Shown here piece by piece: positions 26,545 through 33,945 of a stretch of DNA of 45,475 nucleotides (position 1 is its first letter; every line of letters starts with the position of its first letter). Below the pieces are notes generated by a model. The model searched no databases and was not told the origin of the DNA. It saw only the letters and a program-made list of their open reading frames with translations. The position numbers were made by a program, and so were the translations under genes. The stretch lies in the NCBI GenBank assembly GCA_009697105.1, contig SIAQ01000031.1, positions 1 through 45,475 of the forward strand, written 5' to 3'. Source of the DNA: Gemmataceae bacterium. Its GTDB lineage: Bacteria; Planctomycetota; Planctomycetia; Gemmatales; Gemmataceae.

Positions 26545-27270
26545 ATGACCTACCGTCTACTCGTCTTGGCCCTGGCCTTTCTTCCCACCTGTTTCCTCGT
26601 CACTCATGCAGGCGAACTCGTCGCGGTCGATATGCTTGCTGACAACCTCGCCGCCTGGAAAACGCCTTACGGCGAATGGAAGGAAGTCGGCGGTGTCGAA
26701 CTCGATGCGAAGAACATCAAGAAGCTTCTTCCCAAGGACGGCAAAGGCGTCTGGTACAACGGACCCAAAGGTCGAACCGCGAACCTGTTCTCCAAGCAGA
26801 AATTCGCCGACGTCGAACTACATATCGAATTCAACGTCCCCAAAGGCTCGAACTCGGGCATCAAATTTCATGGCCATTACGAGATCCAAATCCTCGACAG
26901 TTTTGGCAAGAAAGAAGTCACCGGCGAAGATTGCGGCGGCATCTACCCGCGCGCGGTCCTGAACCCACGCTATACGCACATCGACAAGGGCATCGCCCCC
27001 AAGGTCAACGCCTGCAAAGCCCCGGGCGAATGGCAGACCCTTGATGTCGTTTTCCTCGCGCCGCAATTTGACAAGGATGGCAAGAAGATCAAGAACGCCA
27101 TGATCGCCAAGGCAGTGCTCAACGGCCAGGTCATTCACAACAAGCAAGAGTTGCTCACGCCGACCGGGGATCGCTGGAAAAACGCAGAGATGCGTGAAGG
27201 CGCGATGATGATTCAGGCCGACCACGGGCCGGTCGCCTTTCGCAACATGACCGTCAAAGTGTTGAAGTAA
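26545..27270 (+). CDS. Secreted DUF1080 (3-keto-disaccharide hydrolase-like) protein
   Basis: A 241-residue exported protein (signal MTYRLLVLALAFLPTCFLVT and on to HAG). The DUF1080 domain has a concanavalin-like beta-sandwich fold; family members with known activity hydrolyse 3-keto-glycosides. Family landmarks seen are FADVELHIEFNVPKGSNSGI, HGHYEIQILDS, CGGIYPRAVLNP, GEWQTLDVVF and MIQADHGPVAFRNM. AGGA precedes the ATG. The substrate is unknown; extracellular polysaccharide breakdown would suit a planctomycete. Confidence 0.9.
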   Translation: MTYRLLVLALAFLPTCFLVTHAGELVAVDMLADNLAAWKTPYGEWKEVGGVELDAKNIKKLLPKDGKGVWYNGPKGRTANLFSKQKFADVELHIEFNVPKGSNSGIKFHGHYEIQILDSFGKKEVTGEDCGGIYPRAVLNPRYTHIDKGIAPKVNACKAPGEWQTLDVVFLAPQFDKDGKKIKNAMIAKAVLNGQVIHNKQELLTPTGDRWKNAEMREGAMMIQADHGPVAFRNMTVKVLK

Positions 27271-27283
27271 CAATCCCGATTTC

Positions 27284-27364
27284 GTTTAGCCGTTCGCCTT
27301 TGGCGAGCGCGAACAGGGACTGCCTAGCACATCTGTCGCGCTCGCCAAAGGAGATCGGCTAAAC
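27284..27364. repeat. GTTTAGCC-family inverted repeat
   Basis: Arms 27284-27312 and 27336-27364 pair with two mismatches. It lies 14 bases after the DUF1080 stop and just before the small secreted gene. Confidence 0.85.
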
Positions 27365-27389
27365 ATAATTCCATTGTGGAGGTGTCACA

Positions 27390-27740
27390 ATGTTCCGACG
27401 AATCGTTCCCGTGGCATTTGCGCTCGTTGCATTCGCGGCCTGTGCGTTCACCGAAGCCGAGGCGCAGGACAAGAAGAAACGCATGGGCACGCTGACCGGC
27501 GAGATTAAATCGTCAAAAGTTTCGCCCAATGGCAAGAATCAGATCATTGAGGTCCAGGCCGTCGGCGAGGAGAACCCGCGCCCCTACCGCGTCATGTACG
27601 ATCCGAAAGTCAAAGGCCCGATTCCGAAAGTGCTCGAAGCCGTCAAAGCTGCAAAGGTCGGCGATCGCGCGCAACTGGATTGGGTGGACACCGGCGAAGG
27701 CCTGGCGATTACCGAGTTCCAGTTACTGAAAAAGAAATGA
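27390..27740 (+). CDS. Small secreted protein of unknown function
   Basis: A 116-residue exported protein with a signal peptide (MFRRIVPVAFALVAFAACAF, cleaved probably after AEA). The mature part is a compact, Lys-rich domain (MGTLTGEIKSSKVSPNGKNQ, then PRPYRVMYDPKVKGPIP, VGDRAQLDWVDTGEGLAITE) that looks like a single small beta-barrel. I do not recognise the family. GGAGG precedes the ATG. It lies between two palindromes. Confidence 0.75.
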   Translation: MFRRIVPVAFALVAFAACAFTEAEAQDKKKRMGTLTGEIKSSKVSPNGKNQIIEVQAVGEENPRPYRVMYDPKVKGPIPKVLEAVKAAKVGDRAQLDWVDTGEGLAITEFQLLKKK

Positions 27741-27750
27741 GACCATTGCT

Positions 27751-27822
27751 CACGAGCCGGAAGCGTCAGCGACGGATTTTTGAAAACACAATCCAGTCCG
27801 TCGCTGACGCTTCCGGCTCGTG
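27751..27822. repeat. Perfect 26-bp inverted repeat, GAGCCGGAAGCG family
   Basis: Arms 27751-27776 and 27797-27822 are exact reverse complements around 20 bases. It begins 11 bases after the small secreted gene and ends about 10 bases before the hemD ribosome-binding site. Confidence 0.9.
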
Positions 27823-27849
27823 GGGACGTCGGCAAAAGGAGAACCAGCC

Positions 27850-28662
27850 ATGACGCTGCCCCTGGACGGTCGCACGGTCGCACTTGCGGAAAGTCGGCAA
27901 CTCGAAGAACTCGCGGCCATGCTGGCGAAAGAAGGTGCGACGCCGTTGCGATTTCCGCTGCTCAGCATCCTCGACACGCCCGATGACGCACCGCTGCTCG
28001 CCTGGCTCGATCGCTTGCAAGCTGGCACATTTGGCTGGATTATCTTCTTCACGGGCGAAGGCGTTCGCCGACTTCTCGCCTGCGCAGAACGCCATGGGCG
28101 GCGTGATTCCGTTATCGCAGCGTTGGCGAAATCGCGAATGCTCATTCGCGGCCCCAAGCCAGGTACAGCACTCAAGGAGCATGGGCTTAAGGCGGAACTT
28201 GTCGCGCAGATGCCGACCACCGATGGCGTGATTACGACCCTGCGTAGTTTAGCGATCGGCGGCCTCACCTTCGGCGTGCAACATTACAGCGACAGCAATC
28301 CGCTACTCGAACAGTTCCTGAATGAATCGGGTGTGACGGCGCACTATGTCCTACCGTATATCTACGCACCGGCAAGCGATGCCGAGCGTGTGCTGTTTCT
28401 CATTGCGGAGATGGAGGCTGGCAAGGTAGACGCCGTCGTGTTCACGAGTTCGCCCCAGATTGACCGCATCTTCGAGGTGGCGAAGGAGGCGGACCGAACC
28501 GCGCAGTTGCAGGCTGGTTTCGCGAGAACCATTGTTGCTGCCGTTGGACCGCTCGTGCGGGAGAGCCTGGAAAAGCACGGCGTGACGGTGCAGGTTTGTC
28601 CCGAGCATGGATTCGTCATGAAGAATCTGGTGCAACAACTCAAACGGGTGATGGTGAAATAA
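27850..28662 (+). CDS. hemD: Uroporphyrinogen-III synthase
   Basis: A 270-residue HemD, which cyclises hydroxymethylbilane to uroporphyrinogen III in tetrapyrrole synthesis. The family diverges strongly and the call rests on its weak landmarks: LDGRTVALAESRQLEELAAM at the start, FGWIIFFTGEGVRRLL, the hinge region LIRGPKPGTALKEHG, a central PYIYAPASDAERV, KVDAVVFTSSPQIDRIFEVA and AAVGPLVRESLEKHGV. ATG 27850 follows AAAGGAG; a longer frame from 27820 overlaps the palindrome. The gene 28678 follows 15 bases later, probably in the same transcript. Confidence 0.85.
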   Translation: MTLPLDGRTVALAESRQLEELAAMLAKEGATPLRFPLLSILDTPDDAPLLAWLDRLQAGTFGWIIFFTGEGVRRLLACAERHGRRDSVIAALAKSRMLIRGPKPGTALKEHGLKAELVAQMPTTDGVITTLRSLAIGGLTFGVQHYSDSNPLLEQFLNESGVTAHYVLPYIYAPASDAERVLFLIAEMEAGKVDAVVFTSSPQIDRIFEVAKEADRTAQLQAGFARTIVAAVGPLVRESLEKHGVTVQVCPEHGFVMKNLVQQLKRVMVK

Positions 28663-28677
28663 GGTGGTACATCTCCC

Positions 28678-29148
28678 ATGTTTCGACGCGTCGAGGCAAG
28701 ATTTGCGGGACCGACAGCGATCGGCGTGCTCGTGCCTCAGGGCGAGCGAACGCTCGTTGTCGTTAGACCGCGTGCGCTGAGGTGGGACTTACTGCCAGCG
28801 CGCTGGGACGGCGATGCCGCTGCACATCCGCACTTCTGCACTTTCTCACGCGATGAAGCTGCTGCCGTGGCGAGACGGTTCATCGCAGATTTGAATAGTG
28901 CGAGCCTCTCGGGCGAGGATCCCGTGCAGACCTTTGGCAACGCGGAAATTGGCGAATTGCAAATCTGGGTACGGACAAACGACTTGGTCTGGATTGTGTG
29001 CGAACGAACGCCGGGACGCCCGTATGAACCTGCCATATTTGCAACGCTTGCCGCGGCATTGAATACAGCGCAGGAGCTTGGCCCATTTGTCCACCCGAGG
29101 ATGGGTGACGTGCAGGACTATTATTTCAACACGCAGAGTTTTGCATAG
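28678..29148 (+). CDS. Conserved-looking protein of unknown function downstream of hemD
   Basis: A 156-residue cytoplasmic protein that I do not recognise. It has an N-terminal segment AIGVLVPQGERTLVVVRPRA followed by LRWDLLP, a helix with FSRDEAAAVARRFIADL, and a conserved-looking LQIWVRTNDLVWIVCERTPG. No signal peptide, membrane segment or metal motif is evident. AAGGTGG lies about 12 bases before the ATG. The 15-base gap from hemD suggests co-transcription, but a haem role is only a guess. Confidence 0.65.
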   Translation: MFRRVEARFAGPTAIGVLVPQGERTLVVVRPRALRWDLLPARWDGDAAAHPHFCTFSRDEAAAVARRFIADLNSASLSGEDPVQTFGNAEIGELQIWVRTNDLVWIVCERTPGRPYEPAIFATLAAALNTAQELGPFVHPRMGDVQDYYFNTQSFA

Positions 29149-29152
29149 GTAT

Positions 29153-29201
29153 TAGCTCTTAGCACTCGCATGGGATATTGCGAGCGCTAAGCCGCAAGCG
29201 A
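29153..29201. repeat. Hairpin of the TTAGCG/GCTAAGCCGCAAGC family
   Basis: Left arm 29153-29169 (AGCTCTTAGCACTCGCA) and right arm 29179-29201 pair imperfectly. It lies between the convergent hemD-28678 unit and the peroxidase gene, a likely terminator position for both. Confidence 0.75.
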
Positions 29202-29216
29202 AATTCACGAACGTCT

Positions 29217-30311
29217 CTATTTCGGCAGGTTCTTCGGTGCGACAAATTGCTGCCAACCTTCTCCGTTCAAGGCATGCAAAAACGCGACGAGATCGGTTTT
29301 ATCCTGCGGCTTGAGATTGAGCGGACGCACGTCTTGGTGCAGCCATTGGTTCTTGATGCCGCCTTTGCTGTAGTGCTCTACAACGTCCTCCAGCGTTTTC
29401 AGGCTGCCGTCATGCATGTAGGGGCCGGTGCGAGCGATGTCTCGCAGGCCCGGCGTCTTGAAGGCGCCCTTATCTTCCTCGCGTTTGGTGATGTTGAATC
29501 GCCCCAGATCGGGGCTGACTTTATCCATGCCGATACCGACGTTGGCGAATTGATTCGTGGTAAACGCTGAGCCATCATGGCAGCTGTCGCAGCGAGCGTT
29601 GTTCGAGAAAAAGATATTCATACCGCGCTCCTGTGATTCGCTGAGGGCCTTCTTATCGCCGGCTTTGAAGCGGTCGTAGGGTGAATTCCCTGAGAGCACG
29701 CAACGCTCGAACGTGGCTATCGCCTGGCCCACGTGCTGGATCGTGAAATCTTCGGTCCCGAAGACGGCCTTGAATCGTAAGCGATATTCCTTGCTGGCTT
29801 GAAGTCGATCCAAGCATGTGGAATGTGCTTTCGCGGGATCCTTCTCGTTGGTCATTTCGATGGAATTGGCGATGGGGCCTACGGCCTGTGCTTCAAGCGA
29901 GGCGGCCCGGCCATCCCAAAATTGCAAAGCGCCATAGCCGCGATTGATGACCGTGGGCGCGCTGCGTCCGCCTTTTTGGCCCTTGATTCCCGTTGAAACG
30001 TCGCTACCATCGGTGAAGGCATGCTTGGGATGATGGCAGCTTGCGCACGAAACTGTACCGTCCGAAGACAGACGCGGATCGTAATAGAGCAGCCACCCCA
30101 ACTCGGCCTTGGCGGGAGAGTAGGCGTTATCTTCAGGGAAAGTGAGTGGAACCAGCCCGAGCGGAATCGTTGGGCCGTCTTTGGGAAACAGCGAGCTCGT
30201 GACCTTGGCTTTGCCTTTTTCCTGACCGATTAGATTCGCGGCCAAGAAGCAAGCAGATGCTATCACCACGCACCAGGCGATCGCCTGACGCGATATCGAA
30301 CTGAAACGCAT
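29217..30311 (-). CDS. Di-haem cytochrome c peroxidase (MauG/CcpA family)
   Basis: A 364-residue periplasmic protein with a signal peptide and two c-type haem sites: CASCH (Cys89-His93) and CDSCH (Cys241-His245), the spacing expected for the two-domain CCP/MauG family. A likely distal Met ligand lies in GPYMHDGSLKTLEDVVEHY. It either reduces hydrogen peroxide or, as in MauG, oxidises a partner. ATG 30311 is chosen because GGGGAG lies just upstream and the signal starts at once; an in-frame start at 30335 has no site. It follows gene 30405 in the same direction across a GTTTAGCC repeat. Confidence 0.9.
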   Translation of the reverse strand: MRFSSISRQAIAWCVVIASACFLAANLIGQEKGKAKVTSSLFPKDGPTIPLGLVPLTFPEDNAYSPAKAELGWLLYYDPRLSSDGTVSCASCHHPKHAFTDGSDVSTGIKGQKGGRSAPTVINRGYGALQFWDGRAASLEAQAVGPIANSIEMTNEKDPAKAHSTCLDRLQASKEYRLRFKAVFGTEDFTIQHVGQAIATFERCVLSGNSPYDRFKAGDKKALSESQERGMNIFFSNNARCDSCHDGSAFTTNQFANVGIGMDKVSPDLGRFNITKREEDKGAFKTPGLRDIARTGPYMHDGSLKTLEDVVEHYSKGGIKNQWLHQDVRPLNLKPQDKTDLVAFLHALNGEGWQQFVAPKNLPK

Positions 30312-30340
30312 GAAAATCTCCCCGAAACAACCCAAGACAT

Positions 30341-30392
30341 GGCGAGCGCAGACTTGACCAAGTCCGCGCTCGCCGAAGGCGAGCGGCTAAAC
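30341..30392. repeat. Partial GTTTAGCC-family palindrome
   Basis: The right arm (about 30362-30392) is complete, with CGCGCTCGCCGAAGGCGAGCGG. Only GGCGAGCGC (30341-30349) of the left arm survives. It separates the peroxidase gene from gene 30405. Confidence 0.75.
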
Positions 30393-30404
30393 GAAATCGT
30401 GACG

Positions 30405-30917
30405 TTACTTCTTGACGAACCCACGCACGAAGATCGCCTTTTGGCCAGCGACTTCGGAGAGTGTGCCGTTGACTTCCATGACGTAGGCCATGTTGTCCAC
30501 AGCAGCTTGACGGAACGCGGTTAGGCCATCGCGGCGTTGGTCGTGCTCTTCGTCGATTAGGAGATAGAGCGTGCCGTCCTTTTGGAGCAGACCGACCGGC
30601 ATGCCGTTGCGAATGCACTTTTGGCCGCAATCGCGATGCTTCGTGCCATGCTTGCCAAGTTGAAGATAGCACGAAACGTCAACAATCTCGCCAACGACCG
30701 TGATCGTTTTGCCAGGCAATGGTTTGCCATCGACGCCGGCGGCCATCGTCGTGGTGCTCCAGGTGGTCTTCGCCTTTTCGCCGAGGGAACCGTGCGGCTT
30801 GTCCCACGTGCCTTTATCGGGCGTCATGTTGGGAAATAGCAAATCCTTCGCACTGACGCCAGCGATTACCAGACATCCCATCAATGCGACAGGAACGGCA
30901 AATTTTGTAAAGGTCAT
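30405..30917 (-). CDS. Secreted Cys/His-cluster protein beside the di-haem peroxidase
   Basis: A 170-residue exported protein with a signal peptide (FAVPVALMGCLVIAGVSA). The middle holds VVGEIVDVSCYLQLGKHGTK followed by HRDCGQKCIRNGMPVGLL. Cys83, His90, His94, Cys97 and Cys101 form a tight Cys/His group that could bind a metal or haem, or form disulfides. Similar sequences occur in planctomycetes and acidobacteria as uncharacterised proteins; I know no function. AAGGAG precedes the ATG. Being upstream of the peroxidase on the same strand, it may be its redox partner (inference). Confidence 0.7.
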   Translation of the reverse strand: MTFTKFAVPVALMGCLVIAGVSAKDLLFPNMTPDKGTWDKPHGSLGEKAKTTWSTTTMAAGVDGKPLPGKTITVVGEIVDVSCYLQLGKHGTKHRDCGQKCIRNGMPVGLLQKDGTLYLLIDEEHDQRRDGLTAFRQAAVDNMAYVMEVNGTLSEVAGQKAIFVRGFVKK

Positions 30918-31020
30918 GAGTTTGCTCCTTGGAGTGATTCGCGAAAGGCGACTATTGTTGTTCTATATTATAGCGACGGACGTGATGAAAGAAACAGGAC
31001 GCGAAAAAATCGTTGCAATC

Positions 31021-31089
31021 GGTTTAGCCGGTCGCCTTTGGCGAGCGTGGACATCGCCATGCCCGCGATCGCCAGAAACGAGCGGCTAA
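31021..31089. repeat. Diverged GTTTAGCC-family palindrome
   Basis: Left arm 31021-31050 matches the family well (GGTTTAGCCGGTCGCC). The right arm (about 31062-31089) has decayed, keeping GAGCGGCTAAA. It lies between gene 30405 and the HtrA-like gene, which are divergent. Confidence 0.75.
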
Positions 31090-31170
31090 ATGAAAATCGG
31101 AGATTGTTCCACAAAATCTCGGGATGGGGTATAATCATACGAGTCCCCGCCTGACCCGCGAGCACCCACC

Positions 31171-32619
31171 ATGAATGATTACCGACTGCCGAATGATCGT
31201 GACAACGATACCATCCTGATCGAACCACCAATAATCCTGAGGATGGAACTGGATTCGCCGTCCTACGCCGACGGGATTCATGTGCGTCCGCCCATCGTCC
31301 CGTTTCCCCCTGCCGAATCGCCCGTACCCCCCGACCCACCCGGGCCTACCGATTCGATGGATCGCTCGGCAGTATTGCCCGAATCGCACGGCAACGGCCT
31401 GTGGCATTACGTATTGCCCACGATGTTCCTGACGTCAATGGCCTTGCTTGTCATTTACGCCGTGCCATACCTTCTCTTTCACTGGCGAGTGATGGACGCA
31501 CACGCCGACGCGGAAGGAGCCTTACTCAAGCGCCGTGCCGAACTCAAAGCGGAGGCGGAGCACGCCGATGAACGACTCGAACTGCTCGACAAAAAGGTGA
31601 ATCTCGTTGGCCTCGGCTTCCGCGAAGTGGCACGCAAGATCGCGCCGGTCGTCGTCAACGTCGCGAATCTGCGTGAACCGTTGCATCCCGAGGAAATCGC
31701 TGGCCGAAAGAAGATGCTGTTCTACGATCCGGAGACCGATCGTCGTTACCTCCAGCATGGCATCGGCTCGGGCATCGTTCTCAAGCCGGGGGTGATTCTG
31801 ACGAACTATCACGTCGTCAAAGGCGCGCACCGGCTGCGCATATTATTCGCCAGCGGTCAGTCGATCGGCCTGAACATGAATGCGATTTCGGTAGACGAGC
31901 GCACCGACCTCGCGATTCTCACGCTGCCCGACAATCTCCCGGCGGGGATCAAGGAAGACGCCAGCCACACTGCAGTCTTTGCCGACAGCGATAAAGATGT
32001 GCATGTTGGTGATTGGGCCTTGGCAATGGGCAGTCCGCACGGGCTGCGCCAGACGGTGACTCAGGGTATCATCAGCGCCAAGGGGCGTTTGTTACCTATG
32101 CTCGATCTCGTCGAACTGCTGCAAACCGATGCCGCCATCAATCCAGGCAACAGCGGTGGTCCGTTGTTCGATCAACTGGGACGGGTCGTTGGCATCAACG
32201 TCGCCATAGCCACCGACAACGGCGGCAACCAGGGCATCGGTTTCGCCATTCCCAGTAACACCGCCAGCAAGATTGCCGAACAACTCATCAAACACGGCGA
32301 GGTTCCCCGCGGCTACATCGGTATCGCCATGGAAGACCTACCCGGACCGCGCGCGAAAACGCTTAAACTCGAAAACGGCGGCGTCCTCATCCGCGAAGTT
32401 CTCAAAGATGAAGCCGGCGAGAAAGCCGGCCTCAAGGTCGGCGACATCATCCTGCGCATCAACAAAGAAGCGATCAGCCGATTTGAACCTATGCACCATT
32501 TCCGCCAGCTCATCGCCAACCTCCCGCCAGGAGACGAAATTTCCCTCGACATCCTGCGCGGCACAAATCGCCTGACCATCATCGTGACGCTCGGTAAACG
32601 CCCAGCGAATTTGCGCTAG
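31171..32619 (+). CDS. Membrane-anchored HtrA/DegP-type serine protease with PDZ domain
   Basis: A 482-residue envelope protease. A Pro-rich cytoplasmic N-terminus (1-75) precedes one membrane helix (about 78-103), then a coiled linker (110-145). The trypsin-like domain has the catalytic triad His214 (TNYHVV), Asp246 (ERTDLAIL) and Ser328 (NPGNSGGPL). One PDZ domain follows (about 370-475), with GYIGIAMEDL and KAGLKVGDIILRINKEAI. HtrA proteases degrade or chaperone misfolded envelope proteins. One PDZ plus an N-terminal anchor is the DegS-like layout. It is followed by two peptidyl-prolyl isomerases, suggesting an envelope-folding group. The ribosome-binding site is weak. Confidence 0.93.
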   Translation: MNDYRLPNDRDNDTILIEPPIILRMELDSPSYADGIHVRPPIVPFPPAESPVPPDPPGPTDSMDRSAVLPESHGNGLWHYVLPTMFLTSMALLVIYAVPYLLFHWRVMDAHADAEGALLKRRAELKAEAEHADERLELLDKKVNLVGLGFREVARKIAPVVVNVANLREPLHPEEIAGRKKMLFYDPETDRRYLQHGIGSGIVLKPGVILTNYHVVKGAHRLRILFASGQSIGLNMNAISVDERTDLAILTLPDNLPAGIKEDASHTAVFADSDKDVHVGDWALAMGSPHGLRQTVTQGIISAKGRLLPMLDLVELLQTDAAINPGNSGGPLFDQLGRVVGINVAIATDNGGNQGIGFAIPSNTASKIAEQLIKHGEVPRGYIGIAMEDLPGPRAKTLKLENGGVLIREVLKDEAGEKAGLKVGDIILRINKEAISRFEPMHHFRQLIANLPPGDEISLDILRGTNRLTIIVTLGKRPANLR

Positions 32620-32650
32620 GTAAATAATTCTAGCTCGCGCACGGCATACT

Positions 32651-32671
32651 CCGAGCGCTAAGCCGCAAGCG
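32651..32671. repeat. Half copy of the GCTAAGCCGCAAGC family
   Basis: CGAGCGCTAAGCCGCAAGCG corresponds to the right arm of the perfect copy at 33270-33331. A degraded left arm (TAGCTCGCGC) starts at 32631. It lies between the HtrA-like and first FKBP genes. Confidence 0.7.
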
Positions 32672-32711
32672 AAATACAAATCGCGGGGAAATACCTAAAA
32701 TCGAGAGTACC

Positions 32712-33224
32712 ATGAACAATCCCAACTCCCAATCCAACATACCAGGCGATCAATCAACACCCGCGCAAGGCGGCGGCAACATGCTGCCCGTGATCTTCGC
32801 CATCGTGCTGATCCCGCTCGCAGCCGTATTCCTGTTTGGCATGTTTTCCGGCCCCATTATTAGCGGGGGTGACGCCGATGGCGCCACCGTCACCACGGCC
32901 TCCGGGCTCAAGTATATCGACCTAAAAGTCGGCGACGGCACGGCAGCCACGCCCGGCGACACCGTCACCGTTCACTACACCGGCATCCTCAAGGACGGCA
33001 AGAAATTCGACTCCAGCCTGGACCGCGACGAACCCTTTACCTTCAAACTCGGCGCTCGCAAAGTAATCAAGGGCTGGGACGAAGGCGTCGCCGGCATGAA
33101 GGAAGGCGGCGTTCGCAAGCTCATCATCCCGCACGAACTCGCCTACGGAATAGGCGGAAGCCACCCGAAAATCCCGCCGCGTGCCGAGCTTACCTTCGAC
33201 GTTGAATTGATTAGTGTCAAGTAA
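32712..33224 (+). CDS. Membrane-anchored FKBP-type peptidyl-prolyl isomerase
   Basis: A 170-residue protein: a Gln/Pro/Gly-rich N-terminus, one membrane helix (about 24-46, MLPVIFAIVLIPLAAVFLFG) and one FKBP domain. Active-site landmarks are [40 protein letters not shown] and IPHELAYG. It catalyses proline isomerisation during folding of exported proteins. It is a paralogue of the next gene, which has a signal peptide where this has an anchor. The two are separated by a perfect palindrome. Confidence 0.93.
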   Translation: MNNPNSQSNIPGDQSTPAQGGGNMLPVIFAIVLIPLAAVFLFGMFSGPIISGGDADGATVTTASGLKYIDLKVGDGTAATPGDTVTVHYTGILKDGKKFDSSLDRDEPFTFKLGARKVIKGWDEGVAGMKEGGVRKLIIPHELAYGIGGSHPKIPPRAELTFDVELISVK

Positions 33225-33269
33225 TTCCTAACCCGACTCCATGGAAAACCGAAAAAATAACTTCCCGCA

Positions 33270-33331
33270 TTTGCCGCTTGCGGCTTAGCGCTCGCAAGGC
33301 GCCACGCGAGCGCTAAGCCGCAAGCGGCAAA
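33270..33331. repeat. Perfect 26-bp inverted repeat
   Basis: Arms 33270-33295 and 33306-33331 are exact reverse complements around 10 bases; this is the best copy of the GCTAAGCCGCAAGC family. Its flanks, CGAAAAAATAACTTCCCG on the left and CGAAATCGGGAA on the right, also resemble inverted words. Confidence 0.9.
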
Positions 33332-33384
33332 CCGAAATCGGGAAATTGTGGTTTGAATGTTACTAACCTAGCGAAAGGGACAAA

Positions 33385-33813
33385 ATGAAAATCCTCGCAA
33401 TCGTAGCTCTCGCCTTCATCCTCGTCGGCTGGATGACCGACACCACCGACGGCGGCGACAAAAAAAAGGAAGAGGTCATCACGACCAAATCAGGCCTCAA
33501 GTATGTCGAACTCAAGATCGGCACCGGCAAAGTCGCCGAGAAAGGCGACACCGTCGCTGTCCACTACGTCGGCACACTGACCGATGGAAAAAAGTTCGAC
33601 TCAAGCCGTGATCGCGACGAGACGTTTGAATTCAGACTCGGCGCCGGCATGGTCATCAAGGGCTGGGACGAAGGCGTCGCCGGTATCTTGGAGGGCGGCA
33701 AACGCAAGCTCATCATCCCGCCTGAACTCGGCTATGGAGAACGCGGCGCCGGCAAAGTCATCCCGCCTAACGCCACGCTGATCTTTGAAGTCGAATTGGT
33801 CAAGATAAAATAA
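33385..33813 (+). CDS. FKBP-type peptidyl-prolyl isomerase, exported
   Basis: A 142-residue protein with a short N-terminal hydrophobic signal ([17 protein letters not shown]) and one FKBP domain: [60 protein letters not shown]. It is highly similar to the anchored paralogue upstream. AAAGGGA lies before the ATG. It should act on proline bonds of envelope proteins. The start follows a palindrome and the end runs into another (33826-33906). Confidence 0.93.
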   Translation: MKILAIVALAFILVGWMTDTTDGGDKKKEEVITTKSGLKYVELKIGTGKVAEKGDTVAVHYVGTLTDGKKFDSSRDRDETFEFRLGAGMVIKGWDEGVAGILEGGKRKLIIPPELGYGERGAGKVIPPNATLIFEVELVKIK

Positions 33814-33825
33814 ATCAAGGTTCAC

Positions 33826-33906
33826 AAGCCCAAGGGTGAGGTACTCCGAACCCTTGGGATCGCCGTGGATTATCCCAGAGGTTCGGAGTACCTCACCTAT
33901 GGGCTT
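33826..33906. repeat. 35-bp inverted repeat before the DUF1549/DUF1553 gene
   Basis: Arms 33826-33860 and 33872-33906 pair over 35 bases, with mismatches confined to two 3-base steps (AAG/TAT and CTT/AGA), which would form symmetric bulges. A half copy recurs at about 40369-40397 (GGGTGAGGTACTC). The right arm reaches within 40 bases of the next ATG. Confidence 0.88.
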
Positions 33907-33945
33907 ACGTTCCCAAGTCTCCTCCTGCCAAATGAATCAGCTTCC

